Source: a virus
Direction: 5' to 3' (one strand)
Virus record (IMG/VR): IMGVR_UViG_3300008120_004739
Location: 1-27,522 of that record
Length of the DNA stretch: 27,522 bases
The notes under the pieces are model-generated. The model did not search any database. It was not told where the DNA came from and saw only the letters and a list, made by a program, of their open reading frames with translations. Positions within the stretch are counted from its first letter, which is position 1, and the number at the start of each line of letters is the position of its first letter. The position numbers and the translations under genes were made by a program. Of the stretch, positions 6,510 through 14,039 are shown piece after piece.

Positions 6510-7190
6510 TTGAGCAATATTCAAGTCAAAAAACGCAGTGGCCAGATCGTACCACTAGATCTTACAAAATGGCAGGCACAGGTAGCCAAAGTATGTCAGG
6601 GCGTAGCTGATGTCAGCCAATCCATGATAGAAATCAAAGCACAACCACATTTTTACGATGGTATATCCACACGCGAAATTGATGAAATTACCCTACGTGC
6701 AATCGTAGATTTGATTGACGTAGAACATGAACCTGAAGTAGGTCATACTAATTATCAATTCGTAGCAGGTAAACAAAGACTATCTATGCTACGTAAAGAT
6801 ATCTATGGTGATTATGCTGTTCCACACTTGTATGAAATCGTTAAAACGAACGTAGCTACTGGATTATATACAGAAGAATTATTATCTTGGTACACAGAAG
6901 ATGAATGGAACAAGATGAACGACATGATCGATCATGCCAAAGATGAAGAATATAGTTATGCGGCTATCGAGCAGTTGATTGAAAAATATCTAGTTAAGAA
7001 TCGCGCTACTAAACAGATTTATGAAACTCCTCAAGTCCGTTATATGGTTGCTGCTGCAACAGTGTTCCATAAAGAAAATCCACAACAAAGATTACGCTAC
7101 ATCCGAGATTACTATACCTGCGCCAGTGACGGATTGTTCACGCTCGCCACTCCAGTACTCGCTGGCCTAGGTACCCCAATGGTTTGGTGA
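6510..7190 (+). CDS. nrdA: ribonucleotide reductase class Ia large subunit, 5' part (broken gene)
   Basis: NrdA reduces ribonucleotides to deoxyribonucleotides with NrdB. This 226-aa part contains the N-terminal ATP-cone (VKKRSGQIVPLD onward, about 5-95) and the start of the catalytic barrel up to LFTLATPVLAGLGTP. The frame then reads MVW and stops at TGA 7188. In intact enzymes about 70 further residues follow GLGTP before the SCSQGG motif, including the catalytic cysteine equivalent to E. coli Cys225. They are absent, and SCSQGG appears 8 bases after this stop in another frame. The start is TTG, supported by AGAGGT 6 bases upstream. Either a true deletion or an assembly fault. Confidence 0.88.
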   Translation: MSNIQVKKRSGQIVPLDLTKWQAQVAKVCQGVADVSQSMIEIKAQPHFYDGISTREIDEITLRAIVDLIDVEHEPEVGHTNYQFVAGKQRLSMLRKDIYGDYAVPHLYEIVKTNVATGLYTEELLSWYTEDEWNKMNDMIDHAKDEEYSYAAIEQLIEKYLVKNRATKQIYETPQVRYMVAAATVFHKENPQQRLRYIRDYYTCASDGLFTLATPVLAGLGTPMVW

Positions 7191-7278
7191 TCTACGCAGT
7201 TGTTCACAAGGTGGTATCCGTAATGCGTCAGCTACGGTATTCTATCCGATCTGGCATCATCAGTTTGATGATCTTATC

Positions 7279-8643
7279 GTGCTTAAAAACAATCAAGGTA
7301 CGGAAGAAACACGTGTGCGACATATGGACTATGGTGTCGTGCTTAACGCTATGTTCTGGAGACGTTTTAAGAATAAAGAAAACATAACATTCTTTGATCC
7401 TAATGAAGTGCCTGACTTATATGAAGCATTTTATAAAGATACAAAACTGTTTGAAGAACTATATGAGAAGTATGAACGTCAAAAAGGACTACGTAAAAAA
7501 GTTTTATCGGCTGAAGAAGTATTTAAAAGTGGTATCTTAAAAGAGCGTACAGATACGGGACGTATCTACTTAGTGTTTATCGACAATGTAATGAACCAAG
7601 GACCATTTGATCCAGAATATCACACAATCTATCAAAGTAACTTATGCTGTGAAATCCTGTTACCTACTAAGCCATTTAAACGTTTAGATGATGATAAAGG
7701 TCGTATCGCTTTATGTACCTTAGGCAGTATCAATTGGGGAGCTTTCCGTAATCCAGAAGATATGCGTCGTGCTTGTCGCATCTTACAAAGATCATTGTGC
7801 AACATCTTAGATTATCAAGATTTCTTGAGCATACAGAGCAAATTATCGAATGACGAGATCCAACCTCTAGGTATCGGAGTCACTAATCTTGCTTACTGGC
7901 ATGCTAAACGCAGTTATGAATATGGTACTACAGAAGCCTTACAGGATGTCAAGACTTGGATGGAACATCAGGCATTCTTCTTGACAGAAGCCACTGTTGA
8001 ACTGGCTAAAGAACGTGGCGCATGTAAACACAGTGAATACACACGGTATGGTAAAGGTAAGTTTCCATGGGAGAATCGCGCAAAAGCTGTAAACAAACTA
8101 GCCGATTTTACACCAACACGTGAACTAGATTGGGAACAACTACGCAGTGACATGAGATCGTATGGTGTGCGTAATGCTACACTAATGGCTATCGCTCCAG
8201 TAGAAAGTTCGAGTGTGGTTATTGGATCAACTAATGGTATCGAAATGCCGATGAGCTTGATTTCAGTTAAAGAGTCAAAAGCAGGTAGTTTTATACAGGT
8301 AGTACCAGAATATAACAAACTAAAAAATAAGTATCAACTGATGTGGGAACAGAAAGACTGCGACGGATATTTGAAAACAGCGGCAGTGCTAGCGGCCTAT
8401 GTAGATCAAAGTATTTCAACAAATACATTCTATAATCCAGCACACTTCCCAGATCGTAAGGTTCCGACTACGCTGATCGCTAAAAACTTGATGCAGGCAC
8501 ATGCATGGGGAATTAAGACTTTCTACTACAGTTTAATCAATAAAGCTGGTAGTAAGGTTGTAGACGAAGTAAAATCAGAAGTGACAGTAGAAGAAGTAAC
8601 ATCAACAGAATATGAAGAGGACTGCGAAAGCTGTAAATTATAA
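7279..8643 (+). CDS. nrdA: ribonucleotide reductase class Ia large subunit, 3' part (broken gene)
   Basis: The homologous reading begins at about 7186 (GDLRSCSQGGIRN), but no ATG, GTG or TTG lies in frame before GTG 7279, so the start given is only the first possible codon. The part holds the rest of the barrel: radical-site SNLCCE (Cys123 of this fragment), partner cysteine in IALCTL (Cys146), the tyrosine pair in KTFYYS, and the C-terminal redox pair CESC at 449 and 452. All catalytic residues except the deleted Cys225 equivalent are present. Its TAA overlaps the nrdB ATG by one base. Frame is +1 relative to the 5' part. Confidence 0.85.
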   Translation: MLKNNQGTEETRVRHMDYGVVLNAMFWRRFKNKENITFFDPNEVPDLYEAFYKDTKLFEELYEKYERQKGLRKKVLSAEEVFKSGILKERTDTGRIYLVFIDNVMNQGPFDPEYHTIYQSNLCCEILLPTKPFKRLDDDKGRIALCTLGSINWGAFRNPEDMRRACRILQRSLCNILDYQDFLSIQSKLSNDEIQPLGIGVTNLAYWHAKRSYEYGTTEALQDVKTWMEHQAFFLTEATVELAKERGACKHSEYTRYGKGKFPWENRAKAVNKLADFTPTRELDWEQLRSDMRSYGVRNATLMAIAPVESSSVVIGSTNGIEMPMSLISVKESKAGSFIQVVPEYNKLKNKYQLMWEQKDCDGYLKTAAVLAAYVDQSISTNTFYNPAHFPDRKVPTTLIAKNLMQAHAWGIKTFYYSLINKAGSKVVDEVKSEVTVEEVTSTEYEEDCESCKL

Positions 8644-9620
8644 TGTCAAAGGCACAATACGATTTAAAACATTCAACAGATTATCTTAGTCGCAAGATGT
8701 TCTTGGACCCAGCTGGTCCTGTGACCATCCAACGATTTGAAGAAGTCAAATACAACAAGGTAGTAAAGCTAGAACAAACAGCACGTGGGTTCTTTTGGGT
8801 TCCAGAAGAGGTTAGTTTAACTAAAGATGCCAACGACTTCAAAGAAGCCAGTGATACGGTTAAACATATCTTTACCAGTAACCTGCTACGTCAGACAGCA
8901 TTAGACAGCCTACAAGGTCGTGGGCCAGCACAGGTATTCACTCCTGTGGTAAGTATTCCAGAATTAGAAGCGTTGATGTATAATTGGAGTTTCTTTGAAA
9001 CCAACATACATTCACGTAGTTACAGCCATATCATACGAAATATCTATAACGTGCCAAAAGATGTGTTCAACACTATCCATGACACTAATGAGATTATCAG
9101 TATGGCATCCACCATAGGCAACTACTATGATGCTCTACACCGTATCAACTGCAAGATAGAGCTAGGACACAAAGTAGATGAACAAGAACATATTAAAGCC
9201 ATATGGTTGGCACTAAACGCCAGTTACGGACTCGAGGCGTTCCGTTTCATGGTATCATTCGCTACAAGTCTAGCAATGGTTGAAAACAAGATCTTCATCG
9301 GCAACGAAGTTTATGCTATGTATCAGGATGTAATACGTGAGGAAAAGGCCTGGGCTGATTATTTGTTTAAACTAGGTCCTGTGATCGGTCTTAACGCTAA
9401 TATCTTAAAAGAATTCGTAGACTATACCGCAGTTGGTGCACTAAAAGATATTGGCATTAAATATCAAGAACCAGCACCTAAGACTACACCTATACCTTGG
9501 TTTAATAAACACAGCGATACAAGTAAAAAACAAACAGCCTTACAAGAAAATGAATCAACGAATTATGTGATCGGAGTCATGGGTGAAAACGTTGACTACG
9601 ATGAATTACCGGAGTTATAA
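8643..9620 (+). CDS. nrdB: ribonucleotide reductase class Ia small subunit with internal deletion
   Basis: NrdB holds the di-iron/tyrosyl radical cofactor for NrdA. Recognised from LDSLQGRGP (ligand Asp88), ETNIHSRSY (Glu119, His123, radical Tyr127), LEAFRF (ligand Glu198) and KAWADYLF. Immediately after FIGN (218-221) the sequence jumps to EVYAMYQDVIREEK. The family has about 40-45 residues here, including a DE-x-x-H segment that supplies the last Glu and His iron ligands (E. coli Glu238 and His241). The deletion is in frame, leaving 325 aa against about 376 in E. coli. As written the protein could not build the usual metal site. The E-T-N-I-H spacing is also one longer than E. coli ETIH. 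Confidence 0.9.
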   Translation: MSKAQYDLKHSTDYLSRKMFLDPAGPVTIQRFEEVKYNKVVKLEQTARGFFWVPEEVSLTKDANDFKEASDTVKHIFTSNLLRQTALDSLQGRGPAQVFTPVVSIPELEALMYNWSFFETNIHSRSYSHIIRNIYNVPKDVFNTIHDTNEIISMASTIGNYYDALHRINCKIELGHKVDEQEHIKAIWLALNASYGLEAFRFMVSFATSLAMVENKIFIGNEVYAMYQDVIREEKAWADYLFKLGPVIGLNANILKEFVDYTAVGALKDIGIKYQEPAPKTTPIPWFNKHSDTSKKQTALQENESTNYVIGVMGENVDYDELPEL

Positions 9621-9621
9621 A

Positions 9622-9885
9622 ATGTTAACAATATATAGTAAAAATCACTGCCCGTTCTGCGACAAGGCCAAACACTTATTAAAAACAAAAAACGTCGCAT
9701 ACCAAGAAATCAAGATCGATGAAGATCCTGATGCACGTGAATGGTTGATCGGTCAAGGACATCGCACAGCACCACAGATCTACAAGGGTGATGAACTGTT
9801 CGTAGAAGGTGGATATCAAGGCTTAGCTCGATTATCAGATGAAGAATTATTCAATAAACTAGGGGAATCAAGTGTTAGTAACTAA
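9622..9885 (+). CDS. grx: glutaredoxin
   Basis: Glutaredoxins reduce disulfides, including those of ribonucleotide reductase. The 87-aa protein has the CPFC active site (Cys10 and Cys13), the TAPQIY cis-Pro region and GGYQGL, all normal for the family. The ATG is one base after the nrdB stop and GGAG lies within the nrdB end, so the gene belongs to the nrdA-nrdB-grx operon. It is the likely electron donor for the phage reductase. Confidence 0.92.
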   Translation: MLTIYSKNHCPFCDKAKHLLKTKNVAYQEIKIDEDPDAREWLIGQGHRTAPQIYKGDELFVEGGYQGLARLSDEELFNKLGESSVSN

Positions 9886-10183
9886 TAAGTATGATCAAGA
9901 TGATATAGTGACTTTTAAGATAGTCAACGGTGATGAGATTGTCGCTAAAATCGTAGAAGAATCAGATGACGCATTTACTGTAAGCAAACCATGTACTGTC
10001 ATGCCTAGCCAACAGGGTCTGGGTCTACTACAAAGCCTATTCACAAGCGACTTAAATAAGAGTATAAGATTAGAAAAACGACATGTGATGATGCATGCAC
10101 CTACAGTAAAGGATGTGCAGAATCATTACATTAAAACCACTACTGGTATTGAACCAGTTGGTGCAGGTGGTATTATTACATAG
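9872..10183 (+). CDS. Sm-like fold small phage protein, 103 aa
   Basis: The N-terminal half (VTFKIVNGDEIVAKIVEESDD) has the beta-strand spacing of Sm-like domains (V-x-F-x-L-x-x-G-D-x-I). The C-terminal part contains HVMMHAPTVKDVQNHYIKTTTGI. I recall similar proteins in T4-like marine phages. An RNA-binding role is possible but unproven. The start is GTG at 9872 within the glutaredoxin end, preceded by AGGGGA. Confidence 0.6.
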   Translation: MLVTNKYDQDDIVTFKIVNGDEIVAKIVEESDDAFTVSKPCTVMPSQQGLGLLQSLFTSDLNKSIRLEKRHVMMHAPTVKDVQNHYIKTTTGIEPVGAGGIIT

Positions 10184-10192
10184 GAAGTAGAA

Positions 10193-11302
10193 ATGGCAGA
10201 CTTAATCGCTAGCGCGAGATCGATGACCACAGTTGCCGATGGGCAATATGTAGCTATCGGTACACCCAGAGCATCCATAACTCCTGCTACATTAACAGCC
10301 ATGGTTGGTATGGCTCAAGGTAATGGCCTTGCTATAGATATCGCACCTAAAGTCAACGAAGCCATGACCAATCTACAGACTGTGGCTAATAGCAGTGTTT
10401 GGCCAGCGAATGCTAATGCACAAGCTGCTCTTACTGCATTAACCAGTGTGCAAAGCAAATTGTTTAACAAAGATGATGCTGGTGGATTTGGTACTATCGT
10501 TGGTAAGATACAAGCACATATTTCTAACAGCAATGATGTATTGAATACTACGAATTTTCTTAGCAATAGCTCATACAGTGATTTTGGCAGCGGTATAACT
10601 GATATGTCAAGCATGGGAGATCGTGGACTGACAAATATATTAGGTAGCTTACCAGGTGCAGGCCAGGCTATGGCATCAACTGGTACTATGTTTAATGGTA
10701 TAGATATTAAACACTTTGGTACTCCTAATGGTATGGTAGAGGCCCTTACAAAAAATAAATTAGCCAACGCCACAGGAGTTAATCAGAAACTGATTGAAGC
10801 TGGTGTGGATCTCAATGATATACACAATCCTGTTTATGCTGATAAAATCTCAACAGCATTATCTAATATTAAAGATCCTGCGGCTATCAATGCCACAGCT
10901 GAACAATTTGAAATTAACAATCCATTTGCAGGATTACCTAGTTATACTGGATCAGATAGTAGTTTATATAAGAGTCCAGATTTCTTAACAGGCAGTACAG
11001 CATCAGCACCTAAAGCTACTACGATTCCCGCATCTGGAACATCCACATTTGGAGCACCAACTACTACAGGGTTTCCTACAACACAAGGCACCAGTCGCCA
11101 GGGCGGATCGTTTGGGTCTGAACAGATACAAGGACAAACAGGAACAGGTATACAAGGACTTAAAGATCTTAGTGACTATACCAAAACTGCTAATCCTGCC
11201 GACACCGCTGGCTTTACTGGCATGGGTGAACTAACCACCAAATTCAAAGCAAGGCACCAAGTTTTTTTGCCAACATACAGAAAGTTCCTACACCGTTGGT
11301 AA
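10193..11302 (+). CDS. large virion-like protein, zero-frame part before a -1 shift
   Basis: Ala/Thr/Ser/Gly-rich protein with repeated NPFAGLPSYTGSDSS-type segments (about 242-258), low complexity typical of phage structural proteins. The ATG follows AGGAAG. The zero frame ends after the T7 tract in a 13-codon tail (VFLPTYRKFLHRW) unlike the rest. The -1 frame continues with matching composition and a matching repeat (NPFEGVPAYAGEDSS). The full product would be about 545 aa. Function unknown; a baseplate or tail role is only a guess from context. Confidence 0.7.
   Translation: MADLIASARSMTTVADGQYVAIGTPRASITPATLTAMVGMAQGNGLAIDIAPKVNEAMTNLQTVANSSVWPANANAQAALTALTSVQSKLFNKDDAGGFGTIVGKIQAHISNSNDVLNTTNFLSNSSYSDFGSGITDMSSMGDRGLTNILGSLPGAGQAMASTGTMFNGIDIKHFGTPNGMVEALTKNKLANATGVNQKLIEAGVDLNDIHNPVYADKISTALSNIKDPAAINATAEQFEINNPFAGLPSYTGSDSSLYKSPDFLTGSTASAPKATTIPASGTSTFGAPTTTGFPTTQGTSRQGGSFGSEQIQGQTGTGIQGLKDLSDYTKTANPADTAGFTGMGELTTKFKARHQVFLPTYRKFLHRW
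11263..11269 (+). other. candidate -1 frameshift site T TTT TTG
   Basis: The zero-frame codons TTT and TTG form a perfect X XXY YYZ slippery heptamer. AAGG at 11251-11254 lies about 8 bases upstream, like an internal Shine-Dalgarno stimulator, and CCAAC (11270-11274) can pair with GTTGG (11295-11299) directly downstream. A one-base homopolymer undercall (T7 for T8) is the rival explanation. Confidence 0.45.
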
Positions 11303-11829
11303 ATTCCGCACACCCGACTCTTAACAGTCTGATTTCATCACATTCATCTACTATACAAAATCTAATAGGATCTAGCACTGTACCCACGGCACAGGATTTT
11401 CTAGGACCGGTAGCAGGTTGCACAGAATTAGATGCTCTAGCAGAGGGAGTTACTGATGATCGTGTTGCTGCTCTTAACTCCAGATTGGCAACTACAAATA
11501 ATTTTTTAACCAAGGCCGACATAACCGCAGTTACAGCCCCAGCTACACAGACTCTTACCGGTGTGATGAGCTTTGCTACTAAACTACCAACCTATGGCAA
11601 AGAAATGAATGAAGGTAGCGTAGGTACTATGCTACGCAACATGGCTAATACCAGCACCAAATACGGTGAAGCGGTCAAAGCCAGCCTAGCTGAAGGTAAG
11701 AACAATGATCTATTAGGTGCAAATGGTATAGGTCCACTTAAAACAAATCCTTTTGAAGGCGTACCTGCCTATGCCGGTGAAGACAGCAGTTTAGCTACCA
11801 ACGCTGGAGCAAAGTTGCTAGGGGGATAA
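11296..11829 (+). CDS. virion-like protein, -1-frame C-terminal part
   Basis: The open frame extends upstream to the slippery site (in-frame from about 11266: FANIQKVPTPL). TTG 11296 is the first possible start but lacks a good ribosome binding site. The 177 residues share composition and the repeat NPFEGVPAYAGEDSS with the upstream part, so the two are one gene. The C-terminus ends in Gly-rich AKLLGG. Confidence 0.7.
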   Translation: MVNSAHPTLNSLISSHSSTIQNLIGSSTVPTAQDFLGPVAGCTELDALAEGVTDDRVAALNSRLATTNNFLTKADITAVTAPATQTLTGVMSFATKLPTYGKEMNEGSVGTMLRNMANTSTKYGEAVKASLAEGKNNDLLGANGIGPLKTNPFEGVPAYAGEDSSLATNAGAKLLGG

Positions 11830-11831
11830 CT

Positions 11832-12539
11832 ATGTATCTTAATCCAACAGTAGAATATAATCATATCAGTGAATGGTTATCTACTTTGATTGGAGAGCGT
11901 ATCACTCCTCGTAGTCTTGTTAAACGTCTTAGCAAACATCTTAACAAACATCAACATCCTGTTCGCATCAAACTCTACACTGGTGCACGTGGTGCGCTTG
12001 ATCCAGATGAGTTTACTATTGGTGCAGAGTATGATCCTGGTCTAGATGAACAAAAAAAGAAACAGTTCATTATTGACTTTATTCTCAATCATCCTAAAAC
12101 AACTCCAATGACTATCACTGATGAAATGGCCGATAAGCTGGCTATTGATCTAGTAGAAACACTCATACACGAATATGAACATCAACGTCAATTCCGCCAC
12201 CGTAGATATCGATATCATAGGAATACCTATAAAAGTGATCACAAAGATCTACAGAAGCGTGCTGATCAAGAGTATCTAGGTGACCCTGATGAAATAGACG
12301 CTTATGCTCAAAATATAGCGGCTAGACAATACTTAATGAAATATAAGTTAAATATTACTAGTGCGGCTAAAATTAACAGCCCAGATCTAAAACAGTATTA
12401 CAAGGCATTTGGTAAGGATCATGAAGTAACTAAACTATTACTGAAAAAGATCAAAGCAAACGTAAAATACTTTAAGGAGAACGACAATGGCAAAAATCAC
12501 AGAAGAGCATTCAAACGCCCTCAGTTTAAACGCAGATGA
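11832..12539 (+). CDS. HExxH-type zinc metallopeptidase-like protein
   Basis: The 235-aa protein contains LIHEYEHQRQ with His113, Glu114 and His117, the gluzincin zinc-binding and catalytic motif. An acidic helix, DEIDAYAQNIA (153-163), could supply the third ligand. The region between and after is very basic (RHRRYRYHR). The ATG follows GGGGGATAACT and lies two bases after the upstream stop. It follows the virion-like gene, so a virion-processing, maturation or wall-acting role is possible. No family name can be given with certainty. Confidence 0.75.
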   Translation: MYLNPTVEYNHISEWLSTLIGERITPRSLVKRLSKHLNKHQHPVRIKLYTGARGALDPDEFTIGAEYDPGLDEQKKKQFIIDFILNHPKTTPMTITDEMADKLAIDLVETLIHEYEHQRQFRHRRYRYHRNTYKSDHKDLQKRADQEYLGDPDEIDAYAQNIAARQYLMKYKLNITSAAKINSPDLKQYYKAFGKDHEVTKLLLKKIKANVKYFKENDNGKNHRRAFKRPQFKRR

Positions 12540-12717
12540 TGATGTGTTAGGTGATATCTCGCCAGAGGATTATGTTTTTGTCGTCAGCCAAGATGGCAGT
12601 CTCAAAGGGATAAGCTTACCAGAAACAGATATTACAGCTAGTGATCGCGTAGAAGAAATATTTAAATTTTTTATCAACAGAGAAGGTGGGCATTTAGCTA
12701 CTAGGACTGTTCACTAG
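12487..12717 (+). CDS. hypothetical protein, 76 aa
   Basis: Acidic soluble protein with a DISPEDYVFVVSQDGSLKGISLPE core that resembles a short beta unit. No family recognised. AAGGAGA sits 5-10 bases before ATG 12487, supporting this start inside the end of the peptidase gene (53-base overlap). Its last 24 bases overlap, tail to tail, the HAD gene on the other strand. Confidence 0.7.
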   Translation: MAKITEEHSNALSLNADDDVLGDISPEDYVFVVSQDGSLKGISLPETDITASDRVEEIFKFFINREGGHLATRTVH

Positions 12718-13197
12718 GCTACGTAGCTCAAATAAGGTAGCTATAACATCACCCTCATGAAGTATAGCCTTACCACCGACAGCTCGCCATTCTTCAACGT
12801 TACTTGGACGATCATCGATTAAGATGTCACCTGGGCGACAATGCTGACATTTCTCATTGCTATGCGGACCAAACCATACAGGTATCTTAGGCCAACGACT
12901 TTCGATCCATTTGATCTTATCCCAGAATGCCCACGGTACGTCATTCTGTCTAGGGATAGCTGTTAAGAACTTAACATCCATGCGATTATCTTTTGCCAAC
13001 TGTTGAACTTCTTTTACTAGTCTATGAGCATCGGGCATTTCGCCTAGTTCAGAATACAGTCTAGGATTAGCTGAAATCTTAGCCCAACCTTCTTGATCAT
13101 AACGCACACCACCCGGCGTTCGGAATCCTACTATTGGTTCTGCGTAGCCATCGAAATCTGCGACTACTCCGTCCATGTCTAAAAATATTGTTGTCAT
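12694..13197 (-). CDS. HAD-family 5'(3')-deoxyribonucleotidase-like phosphatase
   Basis: The enzyme dephosphorylates (deoxy)nucleoside monophosphates in characterised relatives. Motif I DMDGVVADF (Asp7 and Asp9) starts the 167-aa protein, LTAIPR is motif II, and DILIDDRPSNVEEW carries the motif IV acidic pair. The extra CQHC is unusual. It is the last gene of the minus-strand operon. Its location in the presumed early block fits nucleotide-pool takeover. The family (NT5C-like) call is confident; exact substrate is not. Confidence 0.87.
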   Translation of the reverse strand: MTTIFLDMDGVVADFDGYAEPIVGFRTPGGVRYDQEGWAKISANPRLYSELGEMPDAHRLVKEVQQLAKDNRMDVKFLTAIPRQNDVPWAFWDKIKWIESRWPKIPVWFGPHSNEKCQHCRPGDILIDDRPSNVEEWRAVGGKAILHEGDVIATLFELRSLVNSPSS

Positions 13198-13207
13198 TGT
13201 CTATTTC

Positions 13208-13582
13208 TCAATCTAATTCATATTTAATGCGCCATATGGCCATGCGTGTCTTAGGTCCTATAGTGCCTGTAGGTTCTATACCTTTGCTTTTTTGGAATGC
13301 TTTGATTTTTTCTTTCGTGGACAAATCTGGCATGCGTTCCTTACACACTTTATGATACTTATCAAATACGTTAAACAGTTTACAGTCACGGCCTGTTACA
13401 GCATCTAGAGCATGATCCGTTAGAGTTTTGCCTGTAGTTCCATAAGCTACTACATCACCTGCGGTCTTGGCCTGATCAACAGTTTCAGCTACTGTAACAA
13501 CAGTAGCACCAGCACCCATCTGCCCGGCTAGCATGGTCGCACAACCCTGCAACAACAAACAAACAACTAGTAAGAATTTCAT
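13208..13582 (-). CDS. lipoprotein with C-terminal peptidoglycan-binding-like domain
   Basis: A signal peptide with lipobox LLQGC (acylation Cys14) opens the protein. The middle (about 30-80) holds TTGKTLTDHALDAVTGRDCK, a pattern I associate with small bacterial lipoproteins. The C-terminus (about 93-124: KIKAFQKSKGIEPTGTIGPK onward) looks like a PG_binding_1 repeat. It would sit in the outer-membrane inner leaflet and contact the wall. Start ATG 13582 overlaps the upstream stop by four bases (ATGA), preferred over ATG 13588. It may act in lysis (outer spanin-like) or in surface alteration. Confidence 0.78.
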   Translation of the reverse strand: MKFLLVVCLLLQGCATMLAGQMGAGATVVTVAETVDQAKTAGDVVAYGTTGKTLTDHALDAVTGRDCKLFNVFDKYHKVCKERMPDLSTKEKIKAFQKSKGIEPTGTIGPKTRMAIWRIKYELD

Positions 13583-13815
13583 CCCCATTGTAATAAAAAT
13601 TGTGTTACTAATTCTCCTGTGGGAAAGTTCATGACCATGCCTTCATGATGCATACGCCCTTTAGGCAAGTGTTTCTCCATCCAACGATATATACCCTTCT
13701 CATTTTGTATCCACCAACTGAAATCTGCTATGACTACCATATAATCCTTCCAACCAACTTCTTCTGGAGTAACTACTATGAATCTACGACCATTGGCTCC
13801 GTCTAGTAAGCTCAT
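13579..13815 (-). CDS. small hypothetical protein with C-terminal FLLQW motif
   Basis: The 78-aa soluble protein has two Trp-rich segments and ends in NFPTGELVTQFLLQWG. This tail resembles those of the proteins at 13812-14039 and 14839-15063. It overlaps both neighbours by ATGA. No named family recognised. Confidence 0.72.
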   Translation of the reverse strand: MSLLDGANGRRFIVVTPEEVGWKDYMVVIADFSWWIQNEKGIYRWMEKHLPKGRMHHEGMVMNFPTGELVTQFLLQWG

Positions 13816-14039
13816 AGATATTTTAATACAAACAAGGTATAATCTTCATCATGTTCAAAATCAAGGTGGACTACGTCGACCCTATCAAACCCCCCTGGTG
13901 CATCAGCTATACTCCACACTTCTGTAGCCTTGCGTATCTTGAATTTAAGTTCTTTACCCATACTCATAGCGGTATATTCAAGACTTAATCTTTGCCATAA
14001 CTTACCCCATTCTCGCTCAGTATAACTTAATGTTTTCAT
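13812..14039 (-). CDS. small hypothetical protein with C-terminal FVLKY motif
   Basis: The 75-aa protein ends in HLDFEHDEDYTLFVLKYL, an acidic-strand/F-x-L-x-Y tail like its neighbours, and starts with the helical MKTLSYTEREWGKLWQRL. ATGA overlaps couple it to the metallophosphoesterase upstream and to the gene downstream. Family not recognised. Confidence 0.72.
   Translation of the reverse strand: MKTLSYTEREWGKLWQRLSLEYTAMSMGKELKFKIRKATEVWSIADAPGGFDRVDVVHLDFEHDEDYTLFVLKYL

Noticed and set aside
7184-7387. A 67-codon open frame across the nrdA break
   Set aside because: It is out of frame with the conserved NrdA sequence (SCSQGG, VLKNNQG) that occupies the same bases, so it is a shadow.
12695-12743. 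TAGCTAC / GTAGCTA inverted repeat with central GCTACGTAGC between convergent genes, a possible bidirectional terminator
   Set aside because: Long loop, no T tract on either strand, and it lies inside the coding end of the HAD gene; chance pairing is likely.
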